Shown in pieces: positions 29,201 through 37,137 of a stretch of DNA of 64,000 bases. The notes beneath the pieces are model-generated. The model had not been told where the DNA came from, made no database searches, and was given only the letters and a program-made list of their open reading frames with translations. Position 1 is the stretch's first letter; each line of letters starts with the position of its first letter. This DNA comes from Thiobacillus sp. (GTDB lineage Bacteria; Pseudomonadota; Gammaproteobacteria; Burkholderiales; Thiobacillaceae): positions 1-64,000 of the forward strand of contig JAABQU010000233.1 in assembly GCA_011391285.1 (NCBI GenBank), given 5' to 3'. The translations under genes were made by a program, and so were the position numbers.

Positions 29201-29298
29201 TCGGTGTCAACGTGTACTTGGGCAAACCGTATCAGGAACAGCAACTGCTCGATGCCATTGCTGAACAGTTGGGGCAGGAAGTAAGCGTATCGGCGTAA
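23296..29298 (+). CDS. pilL: hybrid chemosensory kinase ChpA/PilL
   Basis: A 2000-residue CheA-type kinase of the Pil-Chp pathway. In order: an N-terminal degenerate Hpt-like region (about 1-110) and further helical regions; acidic linkers; an Hpt domain with H799 (FHTLKGSGRMVG); an Hpt-like domain with H1080 but HTLGG in place of HTLKG; an Hpt domain with H1282 (LHTIKGSARMVG); the CheA dimerisation segment (about 1375-1440); an ATPase domain (HLLRNALAHGIES near 1580, SGRGVGMDVV near 1676); a CheW domain; and a receiver with D1925 in VVLLDVEMPRMDG. P. aeruginosa ChpA has the same plan with more Hpt domains. It contains a ten-A tract and a 39-bp tandem repeat, and ends at a strong terminator. 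Confidence 0.95.
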   Translation: MSALLDYDTGPLNWVRGDIDTALQASLGRIQAYSVDADLINALKLARDDAHQATGALRMVGLEGAATLAGTIESCLADISESRLEASDEFLRALRNAIEGLQRWVKDLADGRGSGELALFPLYKRLRELQGAERVFEGELFFPDLRSRMQGKPLGSGMTQEALAAEVKATRAQFQRGLLAFLRNVEADQGLQRMRDALASIERIAPSQASQTFWWACVGFIDSLIARGVEADFHVKQLLARVDLQMRRLMEGSPQVAERLLRDALFFVAKSEAMDGRAAEVRSTMGLDRYLPGRGMLDPEALARMRPVLDALQSGLKAARESWHAYVEGDAAQLEPFQVQLARMQPQAQILESSGLLPLLDELGAASLATAGREGEAREQVNLEVASTLLMLQNGVEQEDVLHADFAARAESQQERLRALIEGREMPASAVETASQREAERDMLVHMAQEVGQNLRQMEEALDAFFRDPDEREALGSLPSLAQQAQGALTMLELPDAASLLAAATAAAQPFASEGHPDEATQTRLADAFSSLGLFIESYCAGRADAATMLRPALIEFGVIDADSVDEGGLGDTVEAGLPGRKAEVQADYLEWRDQPDDATKKKFLDALNELGRDAELIDDATLKQQTRAALEASRDAAEAPLTLDADIATLTGLALPERPAPEIQTMAQETAESAVGEAAVSTSFDLMEEPLEFAAPVEFDASAADALIEFEPSFAPPQAEPSETADQPAVARSPEVPADAPAEDGYPVVIPEGVEPELLEIFLEEATEVLATMGEASNACQSNPDDQEAMTVIRRAFHTLKGSGRMVGLTDLGEAAWRHEQLFNSWLAESKPASSDLLQLVGRSRGVFQDWVNALQANDSVTLPVPALLAAVDRVAQGQPLDASEIVGTTQDEAAIEAIEPEVEAEWQPLPGTEVETVSEEIDLAPAIEFEALAEGEDEPITFSALEMDESETLDAAPAQDAVAEFAHEAPAQDAVAEFAHEAPALDVGAVIEYAAAPAPAEAEEPVALNDVEAPHAEAPAEPSEADEICIGPVCLSPGLYEIFMTEAHQRLAVLQEESERHAEVAHSPVSEHARRAVHTLGGIAGTAGIAALSELSHALEQYWNRFVQAPLPVSHVLLVQDTVARLHDMIATIENGHLPEAGNDLIATLGELEDEQAVPMAEPVPPPVETIQDEAIMPSMVSTDDMLAEVAGGSEPAEIAEDNWVHGLPDISALVSEVKPATPAPVFDRREVADEIDEQLLPIFLDEAETLVPETSAQLRAWIAAPSEAAACDALRRNLHTIKGSARMVGAMRLGELTHVMESRVIAVIEGHLAPSGEVFHKLEDQFDHLVEAVERLKRGDLAPIEDEATAPLEAPVEPVLRQDEIKPSLHAAVAESLAPAQPVTRENNALTLRVRADWVDRMVNQAGEVAIARSRIESEVFAFKRHVTELSEALMRLRGHIREVEIQAESQMQATFLSQGAVDEFDPLEFDRFTRFQEVTRFLAESVNDISTVQHILLARLGEADAALIQQTRLNRELQQGLLRVRMVPLNSVSERLYRTVRQTARDVDKRAQLDIQGGELEIDRSVLEKVTAPLEHLLRNALAHGIESPEERRAAGKTEFGEIVLTARQSGNEMMLTVKDDGAGLNYARIREKAEANGLLLPGTEPTETLLAQMIFAAGFSTAETVSQVSGRGVGMDVVKSEISALGGRIDISSVPGAGTRFDIYLPLTLAMTQAVMVQAAKHDYALPTPLVQQVLELKPVELEKAMMSGEVEWRGARYPFSYLPHLLGDTEAVHEVQRYNPVVLLQSGTSQAAVLVDLIEGTREIVVKNIGPQMARITGVVGATVRGDGRVILILNPVPLALRWASQPRSAMERTAPAEALEVSAALQPPMVLVVDDSLTVRKITTRLLTREGFRVDSAKDGVDALEKMHDLIPDVVLLDVEMPRMDGFELARVMRRDARLKSVPIIMITSRTADKHRNLAMEIGVNVYLGKPYQEQQLLDAIAEQLGQEVSVSA
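25095..25104 (+). other. homopolymer of ten A inside chpA
   Basis: Ten consecutive A encode part of T-K-K-K-F in an otherwise GC-rich reading frame (about residues 600-604). The frame is intact in this sequence. Tracts of this length are prone to polymerase slippage. Confidence 0.95.
26167..26244 (+). repeat. perfect 39-bp tandem repeat (two copies) inside chpA
   Basis: Two adjacent identical 39-base units, in frame, encode the 13-residue peptide APAQDAVAEFAHE twice. A partial third unit (APALDVG) follows. It lies in the acidic linker between Hpt domains. Confidence 0.95.
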
Positions 29299-29315
29299 GC
29301 CGGTTTGGGGAGCCG

Positions 29316-29347
29316 AAAAAACGGGCGTTGTTCGCCCGTTTTTTTTT
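29316..29347 (+). terminator. rho-independent terminator of the pil-chp operon
   Basis: CGGGCG stem paired with CGCCCG across TTGTT, flanked by six A and nine T. It may also stop the convergent gene whose stop codon is at 29350. Confidence 0.95.
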
Positions 29348-29349
29348 GC

Positions 29350-30405
29350 TTAGAGACTCAGCCCTGCGAGGTCGCCGCCGGCCAGTGCATTGATTGCAGC
29401 GTCTCCCTGGGCCGGATTGCGCTGATAGGCAGCAACCAGTTGCCGCGCTGCGTTGAGCCAGTGCGCCTCGGCTCTGCATACCAGATCGGCGAGCCGGGTC
29501 GGGTCGCGATGGTCGAGCCAGCCCTCGTAGGCCTTGGGCAACGCAGGGAACAGGGCACGGCGCAGGCCGGACAGGTTGGCCAGATAGAAATGCAGCGAGC
29601 CGATGGACCCGCGCTCGAGCAGCGTCGGCAGCGTCACCAGGCAATCGGCCATGTGGTCGCGCACTGCGCGTACCAGTAGTTCGGCGTGACGGGACGAGAG
29701 TTGGCCGAGCATTGTGTTCCAGTCCTCGCCCAGCAGGGATTCCGCGCGCGCCTCGCCGATCTCATGCAGGATCATCGCCTCGCTCTCCGCTTCGGCCATG
29801 CGATCGAGCCCGCGCTCGATATCGCGTTCAAAATCGTAATGGGCAAATGCGCGCCCCAACGCGGTGTCCTTCTCCTTCCACTGCCATTCCTCGTACTTGT
29901 TCCACAGCAGGCGGCGCACCGCGTCCATGCGCAGGAAAATGGCGCCGCCTCGCATCGCGGCGGGCGGGGCGATCAGGTCGCGTGCGTATTCGCAGCCGGC
30001 CACCAGCACCTGTACCCCGTCCCTGACCTCGGCGCGCTTGAGCTCGGCCAGCACGAAGTGGGGTTTGCGAAAATGGCCCAACCCGCTGCTGTATACCAGT
30101 CCCAGCGGAATCAGCGCGCGGTTGATGTCGTCTGCCTCGAACGGGTCGATGCCGGCGTCATTCAGGGGCAGGGGCGCGAAGTCCTCTTCCTCCACCGTGT
30201 CCCACAGGCTCTCGCGCGCGTTCAGCCAGTCGCCTAGTTCGTCCTTGGGCAGACGTGCACCGTAGGGAATTTCCATTTCCCAGCGGTAATACTCGCGCAT
30301 TTCCAGCAGGAAGGTGCACATCGTCATGTCGCGCGCGTGGCGGGCATCGGCGATGGTGCAATTCTTTTGCACCGTATCGATGAGGGCGGAAAGATTTTCG
30401 ACCAT
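29350..30405 (-). CDS. conserved cytoplasmic protein of unknown function
   Basis: A 351-residue soluble protein with no signal or membrane segment. Notable stretches are NCTIADARHARDMTMCTFLL, EMREYYRWEMEIPYGARLP, and a helical C-terminal half that includes ILHEIGEARAESLLGEDW. The HEIGE resembles part of a metal-binding helix but no full metalloprotease motif is evident. I faintly associate it with the family labelled Sfum_1244, without certainty. The ATG at 30405 has a strong ribosome site (AGGAG); the open frame extends 13 codons further. It is separated from the upstream gene by a terminator, so it is likely transcribed alone. Confidence 0.7.
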   Translation of the reverse strand: MVENLSALIDTVQKNCTIADARHARDMTMCTFLLEMREYYRWEMEIPYGARLPKDELGDWLNARESLWDTVEEEDFAPLPLNDAGIDPFEADDINRALIPLGLVYSSGLGHFRKPHFVLAELKRAEVRDGVQVLVAGCEYARDLIAPPAAMRGGAIFLRMDAVRRLLWNKYEEWQWKEKDTALGRAFAHYDFERDIERGLDRMAEAESEAMILHEIGEARAESLLGEDWNTMLGQLSSRHAELLVRAVRDHMADCLVTLPTLLERGSIGSLHFYLANLSGLRRALFPALPKAYEGWLDHRDPTRLADLVCRAEAHWLNAARQLVAAYQRNPAQGDAAINALAGGDLAGLSL

Positions 30406-30446
30406 GGAACGCTCCTGAAGACAGCCACACTCCAAAGTGTACAAAT

Positions 30447-30476
30447 AAAAACAGCCCGTTCAACCGGGCTGTTTTT
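30447..30476. terminator. bidirectional rho-independent terminator
   Basis: CAGCCCG paired with CGGGCTG across a six-base loop, with five A on the left and five T on the right. In the minus direction it follows the stop of the 610-residue helical-repeat protein. Confidence 0.92.
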
Positions 30477-30494
30477 AGGGGTATTGCAAGGTGC

Positions 30495-32327
30495 TTAATG
30501 GCGACGTGCGGTGCCGAAGTAATTGAGGTCGGCGCGCGAGCGACGGCTGAGTTCGAAACGCGCGGTATCGGCGCCGCTGAACTGGCCGGCGAGTTGGCCA
30601 TACACCTCGCTTGCCCAGGCCTTGTCGTTGAGCGCGTCGGCAATGCCTTCGGCCCAGCGCAGCTTGTCGGCGGGCTGGCTGAGATGGGTGCCGCATTCGG
30701 CGTACCACTTTTTCAGCGCCTCGGCCGGCAGCGCAAAGCCTTTCAGGCGGTCGATGAACTGGATGCACTGATCACCATTGGCGCAGGCGGCCGCGGCGAC
30801 AGCGAACAGTTCGTCGGCCTTGGCGGCATTGCCCATGGACGCGTACAGACGCCCGATGTGGGTCAGCGCGAAGTGATCCCCGGCCTTGGCGCGCGCGCTT
30901 TCCAGCAGGCGCCCGGCTTCGGCGGCATCTTTGGTCGCGGCGAAGCTGGCTTCTGCAAGCTTGGCGATGTCGTAGACCGTGGCGTGGGTGTCGGCCGCCA
31001 GCGAAGACTCGCGCGCGGCAAGGTAGGCACGCGCCTTGGATACGCCGAGTTCGCGGTGATGCAGGTGCGCGGCCGTGACCACCAGGTCTTTGAAGGCAAT
31101 GAAGTCGGTAGCGTTTTCGGCGGCGCGGTCTAGCAGGCGGCCGAGCCAGGCGGTGTCGTCGAGGTTCTTGTCCACAGCCAGCAGAATCGGCTTGTAGCGC
31201 GAGAACTGGTAGCCGGTGCCGTCGAGCAGGGTCTCGGCCGACTCGATCAGCTTGGCGGAATAGAAGGGGTCTTCCAGTTCCAGTCGCACGCGTTCGGCCA
31301 GGGCGAGGAACTGCTTGACGTTGACCGCGTCCTTTTCCAGTTGCTGGAATTCCATGTAGCGCGCGTGATTGGCCTGGCGCTTTTCCAGCTTGGCCTTGAC
31401 CCGGGTCAGGCGCTCGGCGTCGTCTGCCAGATGCGCTTCAACCGCGGCCACCAGTTTCTGCATTTCGTCGAGGCCGGCCACGGCATCCTCGGCGCGGTCC
31501 AGCAGCGCCGTCGCGCCCGGCTTGTCGCCTACGCTGGCCAGCCCTTCGGCCAGCTCGATGTATTCGCCGGTGGCGGTCGCCAGATCGCCGGCCTTCTTCA
31601 GCGCCGACTGCATGAATGCAGTATCGCCGGCCTGCTTGGCCGATTCGATCAGCGTCTTCGCTGCGGTGAAGTCGGTCGCACCTTCCAGGGCGCGCTGATA
31701 CAGCGCCTTGGCCTTGGCAGGGTCACCCAGGGTCTTGGTGACTTCGCCCGCCAACGCGAGCAGGTCAGGCACGCTGGAGAGCTTTTCTCCCGCCTTGTGG
31801 AAAATCTGGGCTGCATACTCCTTGTCCAGCAGGTGCTCGGCCGAAGCGGCCGCGAGCTTGCTGTATTCCACTGCACGGGAAATTTTCGACTCGGCCTTTT
31901 CCAGCACCTTCTTGGCAAACGCGCTGTCGGAGATCACCGCCATCACGTTCTTCGCCAGGTCGATCAAGGGATCGAGGTTGCTGGTTTCCTTCAGCGCCTT
32001 TTCATAGGCGCCCACCGCCGCGTCCTTGTCGCCCAGTACCTTGAACTTGGCTTCGGCCAGCGCGATCTGCTCGTCGCCGCTCATGCAGTAGTCTTCTGCC
32101 GTTTGCAGCAATTCCTCGGCGCGAGCCTGTTCGCCCAGCGCCTTGTAGACGATGGCGCATGCCGCCAGGTCCTTGGTGAACTGGCAGTCGTCCGCCACGC
32201 GGTCCATCAGCTCCTTGGCGTAGGCCGCGTCCGCAGGTTCCTGCAGGGCTTCCAGCGCGAGGGCCGCGTAATCGGCGCCGCCGCTGCATTGGGCTTCTTT
32301 GGGGGTGAGGGTGTCGCGGGTGGCCAT
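30495..32327 (-). CDS. large helical-repeat (TPR-like) protein of unknown function
   Basis: A 610-residue soluble protein made almost entirely of alpha-helical repeats rich in Ala, Leu, Glu and Lys. Recurrent TPR-like cores appear, such as GDPAKAKALYQRALEGA, GDKDAAVGAYEKALKE and GNAAKADELFAVAAAAC. There is no signal peptide. Cysteines lie mainly near the ends (SGGADYAAL region; DDCQFTKDLAACAIVY; CANGDQCIQF). Such proteins usually scaffold other proteins. The ribosome site AGGAG is well placed. It is the last gene before a terminator; 125 bases separate it from the UPF0114 gene upstream. The family is not recognised. Confidence 0.75.
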   Translation of the reverse strand: MATRDTLTPKEAQCSGGADYAALALEALQEPADAAYAKELMDRVADDCQFTKDLAACAIVYKALGEQARAEELLQTAEDYCMSGDEQIALAEAKFKVLGDKDAAVGAYEKALKETSNLDPLIDLAKNVMAVISDSAFAKKVLEKAESKISRAVEYSKLAAASAEHLLDKEYAAQIFHKAGEKLSSVPDLLALAGEVTKTLGDPAKAKALYQRALEGATDFTAAKTLIESAKQAGDTAFMQSALKKAGDLATATGEYIELAEGLASVGDKPGATALLDRAEDAVAGLDEMQKLVAAVEAHLADDAERLTRVKAKLEKRQANHARYMEFQQLEKDAVNVKQFLALAERVRLELEDPFYSAKLIESAETLLDGTGYQFSRYKPILLAVDKNLDDTAWLGRLLDRAAENATDFIAFKDLVVTAAHLHHRELGVSKARAYLAARESSLAADTHATVYDIAKLAEASFAATKDAAEAGRLLESARAKAGDHFALTHIGRLYASMGNAAKADELFAVAAAACANGDQCIQFIDRLKGFALPAEALKKWYAECGTHLSQPADKLRWAEGIADALNDKAWASEVYGQLAGQFSGADTARFELSRRSRADLNYFGTARRH

Positions 32328-32452
32328 GGGGCGTCTCCTGGATAGTGTCTTAACCGGGCGATTTTCCGCCTGCGAGGGTGGACAGCCAAATAAGTAATGT
32401 CGATGAGGGCATTAGCCAAGGCATGGCAACGGCGAAAAGCCGATGCCTCGAC

Positions 32453-32986
32453 TTAATGCTTGCTGGCAGCCGGCATCAGTTTGTCGATATACGCAATGGC
32501 CACCGCCGACACGATGAAGGCCATGTGGATGACGGTCTGCCACAGCAGGACTTTCTCGTCCAGATTGGGGGCATTGATGAAGGTCTTCAGCAGGTGGATC
32601 GACGAAATGCCGATGATGGCAGTGGCGAGCTTGACCTTCAGCACGTTGGCATTGACGTGCGACAGCCACTCGGGCTCGTCGGGGTGGCCCTCGAGGTTGA
32701 GGCGCGAGACGAAGGTTTCGTAGCCGCCGACGATGACCATGATGAGCAGGTTGGAAATCATCACGACGTCGATCAGGCCCAGCACGATGAGCATGATGGC
32801 TTCTTCTCCGAGCTTGAAGGTCCCGGAGACGAGGTGTTCGAGCTCGACCATGAAATGCACGACGTAGACCAGCTGGGCGCCGATCAGGCCGAGGTAGAGC
32901 GGCACCTGCAGCCAGCGGCTGCCGAACAGGATGGTGGAAAGGAATTGGCCGCGGCGTTCGATGGGTGGGACGGTTTCGGGTTTCAT
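32453..32986 (-). CDS. UPF0114/YqhA-family (TIGR00645) membrane protein
   Basis: A 177-residue protein with about four membrane segments. Family features include [17 protein letters not shown] [40 protein letters not shown] and [10 protein letters not shown]. Function is unknown. It is 47 bases downstream of hslU on the same strand. The surrounding short gaps hold no recognisable signals. Confidence 0.88.
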   Translation of the reverse strand: MKPETVPPIERRGQFLSTILFGSRWLQVPLYLGLIGAQLVYVVHFMVELEHLVSGTFKLGEEAIMLIVLGLIDVVMISNLLIMVIVGGYETFVSRLNLEGHPDEPEWLSHVNANVLKVKLATAIIGISSIHLLKTFINAPNLDEKVLLWQTVIHMAFIVSAVAIAYIDKLMPAASKH

Positions 32987-33033
32987 GGATAAGAGCTTGG
33001 GGGTCAGGAATCAGGGATTAGAGAGAAAAAGAA

Positions 33034-34356
33034 TTACAGGACATAGCGCGCGAGGTCTTCGCGGGCGGCCAGCGCGGCCAATCGGGTGGTGACGGTGTCG
33101 GCATCGACCACATGTTCACCGGTGACGCTGCCGGCGTCGAAGGATAGGTCTTCCAGCAGCTTTTCCATCACCGTGTGCAGGCGGCGCGCGCCGATGTTCT
33201 CGGTGCGCTCGTTCACCTCGAAGGCGATTTCAGCGATGCGGCGGATGCCGTCATCAGTGAATTTCAGCGTGACGCCTTCGGTCGCCAGCAGGGCTTCGTA
33301 CTGGCGCGTCAGGCAGGCATCGGTCGAGGTCAGGATTTGTTCGAAGTCTTCCACCGAGAGCGCCTGAAGTTCGACACGGATCGGCAGCCGCCCCTGCAGT
33401 TCGGGAATCAGGTCGGACGGCTTCGACAGATGGAATGCACCACTGGCGATGAACAGGATGTGGTCGGTCTTCACCATGCCGTACTTGGTCGACACCGTGG
33501 TGCCTTCGATCAGCGGCAGCAGGTCGCGCTGCACGCCCTGGCGCGAGACGTCGCTGCCCTGGGCGTCGCTGCGGGTAGCGATCTTGTCGATTTCATCGAG
33601 AAAGACGATGCCGTTCTGCTCGACCGCTTCCAGCGCTTGCTGCTTGGTTTCCTCGTCGTTGATCAGGCGCCCGGCTTCCTCCTCGGTCAGGAGTTTCATG
33701 GCCTCGCGCACTTTCAGTTTGCGCGTCTGCCGGCGGCTTTGCCCGAGGTTGGCGAACATGCCCTGCAATTGCTGGGACAGGTCCTCCATCCCCGGCGGGG
33801 TGAAGATTTCCATGCTGGGACTGACGGCCGCCAGTTCGATCTCGATTTCCTTGTCGTCGAGCTGACCCTCGCGCAGCATTTTGCGGAAGCGCTGACGCGC
33901 TGCACCTTCCTCGCGCGGCGGCTCGGCTTCACCGAAGCCGACGCTGCGCGGCGGCGGCAAAAGCGCGTCGAGCACGCGCTCCTCGGCGCCTTCTTCGGCG
34001 CGGAACTGCACCTTGGAGGTGGCCTGCTCGCGCATCTGCTTGACCGCGGTTTCCATCAGGTCGCGGATGATGGTGTCGACGTCGCGGCCGACATAGCCGA
34101 CCTCGGTGAACTTGGTTGCCTCGATCTTGATGAAGGGGGCGTTGGCGAGCCGTGCCAGGCGGCGTGCGATTTCGGTCTTGCCGACGCCGGTGGGGCCGAT
34201 CATCAGGATGTTTTTCGGCGTGATTTCCTGGCGCAGCGGCTCATCGACCTGCTGGCGTCGCCAGCGGTTGCGCAGGGCGACCGCGACCGCGCGCTTGGCG
34301 GCGGCCTGGCCGACGATGTGCTTGTCGAGTTCGTGGACGATTTCTTTGGGGGTCAT
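33034..34356 (-). CDS. hslU: ATP-dependent protease ATPase subunit HslU
   Basis: AAA+ unfoldase that feeds substrates to the HslV peptidase. The 440-residue product has the family N-terminus [16 protein letters not shown], Walker A GPTGVGKT (54-61), Walker [12 protein letters not shown], and the C-terminal tail EDLARYVL that docks into HslV. The ATG at 34356 was chosen over an upstream extension because it matches the HslU start; the ribosome site is weak. It is 55 bases downstream of hslV. Confidence 0.97.
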   Translation of the reverse strand: MTPKEIVHELDKHIVGQAAAKRAVAVALRNRWRRQQVDEPLRQEITPKNILMIGPTGVGKTEIARRLARLANAPFIKIEATKFTEVGYVGRDVDTIIRDLMETAVKQMREQATSKVQFRAEEGAEERVLDALLPPPRSVGFGEAEPPREEGAARQRFRKMLREGQLDDKEIEIELAAVSPSMEIFTPPGMEDLSQQLQGMFANLGQSRRQTRKLKVREAMKLLTEEEAGRLINDEETKQQALEAVEQNGIVFLDEIDKIATRSDAQGSDVSRQGVQRDLLPLIEGTTVSTKYGMVKTDHILFIASGAFHLSKPSDLIPELQGRLPIRVELQALSVEDFEQILTSTDACLTRQYEALLATEGVTLKFTDDGIRRIAEIAFEVNERTENIGARRLHTVMEKLLEDLSFDAGSVTGEHVVDADTVTTRLAALAAREDLARYVL

Positions 34357-34411
34357 AAAAGGGGCAAGGGGATAAGGCGTCAGAAGTGAGACGGGTGCCG
34401 GTCGCACCGGC

Positions 34412-34945
34412 TCACAACGTCTCGATCACATGATTCTGGTTCGAATAGATGCAGATATCCCCCGCGATGGTGAGGCTCTTTTTGACGATTTCAAGCGGGG
34501 ACAGGTCGGTGTTCTGCAGCAGCGCCACCGCTGCGGACTGGGCGAAGGCGCCGCCGGAGCCGATGGCGGCGATGCCGAGTTCCGGTTCCAGCACGTCGCC
34601 GTTGCCGGTGATGATGAGCGAGTACTCGCGATCGGCTACCGCCAGCATGGCCTCGAGTCGCCGCAGCATGCGGTCGGTGCGCCAGTCCTTGGCGAGTTCG
34701 ACCGCGCTCCGGAGCAGATGCCCCGAATGCTTGTCGAGCTTGGCCTCAAAGCGCTCGAACAGGGTGAAGGCGTCGGCAGTACCGCCGGCAAACCCGGCCA
34801 GCACCTTGTCCTGATGCAGTCGCCGGATCTTGCGTGCGGTGGACTTGATGACGATGTTGCCCAGCGTGACCTGGCCGTCGCCGCCGAGGGCGACCTCGCT
34901 GCCACGACGGACGGAGAGAATGGTGGTACCGCGATATTGTTCCAT
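34412..34945 (-). CDS. hslV: ATP-dependent protease peptidase subunit HslV
   Basis: Threonine peptidase of the HslUV complex, related to proteasome beta subunits. The ATG at 34945 gives 177 residues. The catalytic threonine is expected at T7 (GTTILSVRR) after removal of a six-residue propeptide. [10 protein letters not shown] and [17 protein letters not shown] are typical. A TATAAT-like hexamer on the minus strand sits seven bases before the ATG but has no good -35 partner. It precedes hslU. Confidence 0.97.
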   Translation of the reverse strand: MEQYRGTTILSVRRGSEVALGGDGQVTLGNIVIKSTARKIRRLHQDKVLAGFAGGTADAFTLFERFEAKLDKHSGHLLRSAVELAKDWRTDRMLRRLEAMLAVADREYSLIITGNGDVLEPELGIAAIGSGGAFAQSAAVALLQNTDLSPLEIVKKSLTIAGDICIYSNQNHVIETL

Positions 34946-34965
34946 CGGTCCATTATAAATGAGGC

Positions 34966-35556
34966 TCAGCCGGGTGCAGGCGGCGGCCTGGACTGCCGCA
35001 GCCAGCGCCACAAGCGGCGCAGCATCCACAGCGTGACGAGCATGAATACCACCAGCGCGGCCAGGAAGGCCAGCGGATAGAAAAAGGCCAGCCACATGCC
35101 GCCGATCAGCAGACCTTCTTCGCCAAACGAGGCGGCAATGTTGCTGAGCGGTTCCGGCGAGGTGTTGATCAGGGCGCGCGTGCCAGCCTTGGCGACGTGG
35201 CTGCCCGCGGCAAAGGTGCCGCCCAGCAGTGCCGCAGAGGCCTGCAGGGCTGCGCCGCTGTCGCCGAAGAAGGCGGCAGCCAGCGCGGCGCCGGCGGGAA
35301 TGCGGATGAAAGTATGAATCGAGTCGGACAGGCTGTCGATCCAGGGGATCTTGTCGCCTATGAATTCGGCCAGCGTCAAGAGGCCGCTGATGCCGAGAAC
35401 CAGGGGATGCGACAGCACCTGCAGCGACTCCGGCAGTTCAAGCGCGCCGAACCAGCCCAGCAGGCCGAGCCCCAGCACCACCGCATACAGGCGAAAGCCG
35501 GCGCCCCACGCCACGGCGGCGGCAAGCGCGGCCTGGGCAATCAGGGCATCGGACAT
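34966..35556 (-). CDS. DUF4126-family membrane protein
   Basis: A 196-residue, strongly hydrophobic protein with about four to five membrane segments. Typical DUF4126 features are [36 protein letters not shown] and [17 protein letters not shown]. Function is unknown. It lies 20 bases upstream of hslV and 12 bases downstream of the STAS protein gene, all on the minus strand. Confidence 0.85.
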   Translation of the reverse strand: MSDALIAQAALAAAVAWGAGFRLYAVVLGLGLLGWFGALELPESLQVLSHPLVLGISGLLTLAEFIGDKIPWIDSLSDSIHTFIRIPAGAALAAAFFGDSGAALQASAALLGGTFAAGSHVAKAGTRALINTSPEPLSNIAASFGEEGLLIGGMWLAFFYPLAFLAALVVFMLVTLWMLRRLWRWLRQSRPPPAPG

Positions 35557-35568
35557 GGCAGAGCGGGG

Positions 35569-36693
35569 TCAGTCGCGATGACGCGGAGCAAGCTGCGCCA
35601 GCTGGTCGATGCCCATGACGCGGAAGAGTTCGTGAATCAGCGCGTTGTGGCCGCGCAGGGTGATGGTCTTGCCGCTTCCCAGACATTGCATCAGCACGCC
35701 GATGAACTGGCTGACGCTGCCGTAATCGACGCGGGTGACCTGGGACAGATCGACCAGTACGTCATCATGGTCGGCGGCATAGCTGCTGAACTGCTGCAGG
35801 GCGCTATCGTTGGCGGGTGTGATTTCGCCGCTGAGCCGCAGGGCGTTGTCCGGTTGTTCGGTGGGTGGGGCCTGCACCACTTCGGCGGCCCGCACTTCGA
35901 CCCATGACGGCGGCGACATTTCAAATCGCACCGCGTAGTCGACCGCTAGGTCTTCGAAGTTTTCCTGCTGGCCCAGCGTCTGGTAGAGCTCGAGCAGCAG
36001 CAGCCAGTGGACCGTGCGGCTGTGCGTGGCCCGATTGAGGTCCTGCAGCAAGGCAATCAGGGTGTCCACGCCGCTGACCTGAAGCTTGCGCTTGGCCTTG
36101 CGCGCGGCCGCGAGGATCTTGGCGCACTCTTCGGCGCCGGCCTCATCGATCATTGCGATGCGCGAAAAGTTGATTCGCGCCACGGCATTCTTGGCGGTGG
36201 CCTCGACGCCTTCGCGCAGCGTGGCGGCGGCCGCCTTGTCGAGCAGGCTCGGCAACTCCAGGCTGGCGGCTTCCGCCTGCTTGGGCTTGGCAGCGCTGTC
36301 CGTATCTGTCTGTTTTTGCCAGACCGGCGGCGAGGTTTCAAAACGCATCGCGTAATCCAGCGCCAGTTGTTCAAAATCCTTGTCACGGCTCTGCACGGAG
36401 TACAGGTCGAACAACATGTGCCAGGCGCGGCGATCCCCGGTCTCCAGCATGCCCCTCAGCATGTTCTCGGCGACATCGGACTGTCCGCTGGCATAGAAGA
36501 TGGCTGCTTCATCAACGGGCGATTCAGGCGCTCCGCTGGTCTCTTCCACCACGATACCGCTGCCGCTGCCGCCCATGTTCATGGTCAACAGGGTTTCGGC
36601 GTCGTGTGTTTTTTCGGCGGCAGACTGCGACACCGGCTTGCTTGCAGCGGCTGGGGCCTTGTCCTTGCCTTTTCTGAAAAACGGAAGTGCCAC
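35569..36693 (-). CDS. duplicated STAS-domain protein
   Basis: A 374-residue soluble protein in two similar halves. Each half has a TPR-like helical pair ending in LDYAMRFETSPPVW (about 115-128) or VDYAVRFEMSPPSW (about 255-268), and a STAS-like domain (about 145-215 and 285-370; for example VLVDLSQVTRVDYGSVSQF). STAS domains act as phospho-switches or lipid-asymmetry components; the usual phosphorylated serine is not obvious in the first copy. An N-terminal FFRKGKDK segment is basic. The start is GTG with a weak ribosome site. It is followed by DUF4126 and hslVU. Confidence 0.78.
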   Translation of the reverse strand: MALPFFRKGKDKAPAAASKPVSQSAAEKTHDAETLLTMNMGGSGSGIVVEETSGAPESPVDEAAIFYASGQSDVAENMLRGMLETGDRRAWHMLFDLYSVQSRDKDFEQLALDYAMRFETSPPVWQKQTDTDSAAKPKQAEAASLELPSLLDKAAAATLREGVEATAKNAVARINFSRIAMIDEAGAEECAKILAAARKAKRKLQVSGVDTLIALLQDLNRATHSRTVHWLLLLELYQTLGQQENFEDLAVDYAVRFEMSPPSWVEVRAAEVVQAPPTEQPDNALRLSGEITPANDSALQQFSSYAADHDDVLVDLSQVTRVDYGSVSQFIGVLMQCLGSGKTITLRGHNALIHELFRVMGIDQLAQLAPRHRD

Positions 36694-36894
36694 TGAATAT
36701 GGGTGCTTTGGATGGAAGAATCAATGCCAATACTAGCGCTGTCGGGCTGTGGCGGCAACCAGCGCGGTGGCCGCGGGCGCGGTGACGATCGCGGGGCCGG
36801 CCGGCCAATCGAGTCCGGCCGACGCAGCGAGTCCGAAAAGCAGGGTTGGTGCGAACAGCCGTGCGTGCAGACGGCGCGGCAACAGGACGGGTAT

Positions 36895-37137
36895 TTACGT
36901 TTTCTCGCGCGGGTCGACGGGGGGTACCGGGTCATAGCCGTGGTCGCAGCCAGGACGGCAGCGGCCGATGCGCTTGGCGGCGAGCCAACTGCCTTTGAGC
37001 GCGCCGTGTTTTTCAATGGCTTCCTTGCCGTATTCCGAGCAGGTCGGCAGGTAGCGGCACTGGCGTCCCAGCCAGGGCGAGAGCGCGAGCTGGTATACGC
37101 GGATCGCGCCGATGAGGCAGCGCTGCGCGAGGTTCAC
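36895..37137 (-). CDS. yidD: membrane protein insertion efficiency factor YidD
   Basis: An 80-residue protein with the YidD signature: [25 protein letters not shown] and the late [14 protein letters not shown]. It is thought to help YidC insert membrane proteins. The start is GTG at 37137, which overlaps the GTPase TGA (GTGA) and follows GGAGC at a good distance. The gene is away from the usual rnpA-yidD-yidC cluster. A 201-base gap to the next start shows no recognised signal. Confidence 0.92.
   Translation of the reverse strand: MNLAQRCLIGAIRVYQLALSPWLGRQCRYLPTCSEYGKEAIEKHGALKGSWLAAKRIGRCRPGCDHGYDPVPPVDPREKT

Noticed and set aside
34943..34957. Leaderless hslV promoter from the TATAAT-like hexamer near the ATG
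   Set aside because: No -35 element lies at a suitable distance, and hslV sits 20 bases after DUF4126, suggesting read-through transcription.
36697..36893. A 51-codon hydrophobic reading frame on the minus strand directly after the yidD stop, in the same frame
   Set aside because: It has no ATG or GTG and no ribosome site, and a frame of this length is expected by chance in GC-rich DNA. Readthrough of the yidD TAA is possible but unsupported.
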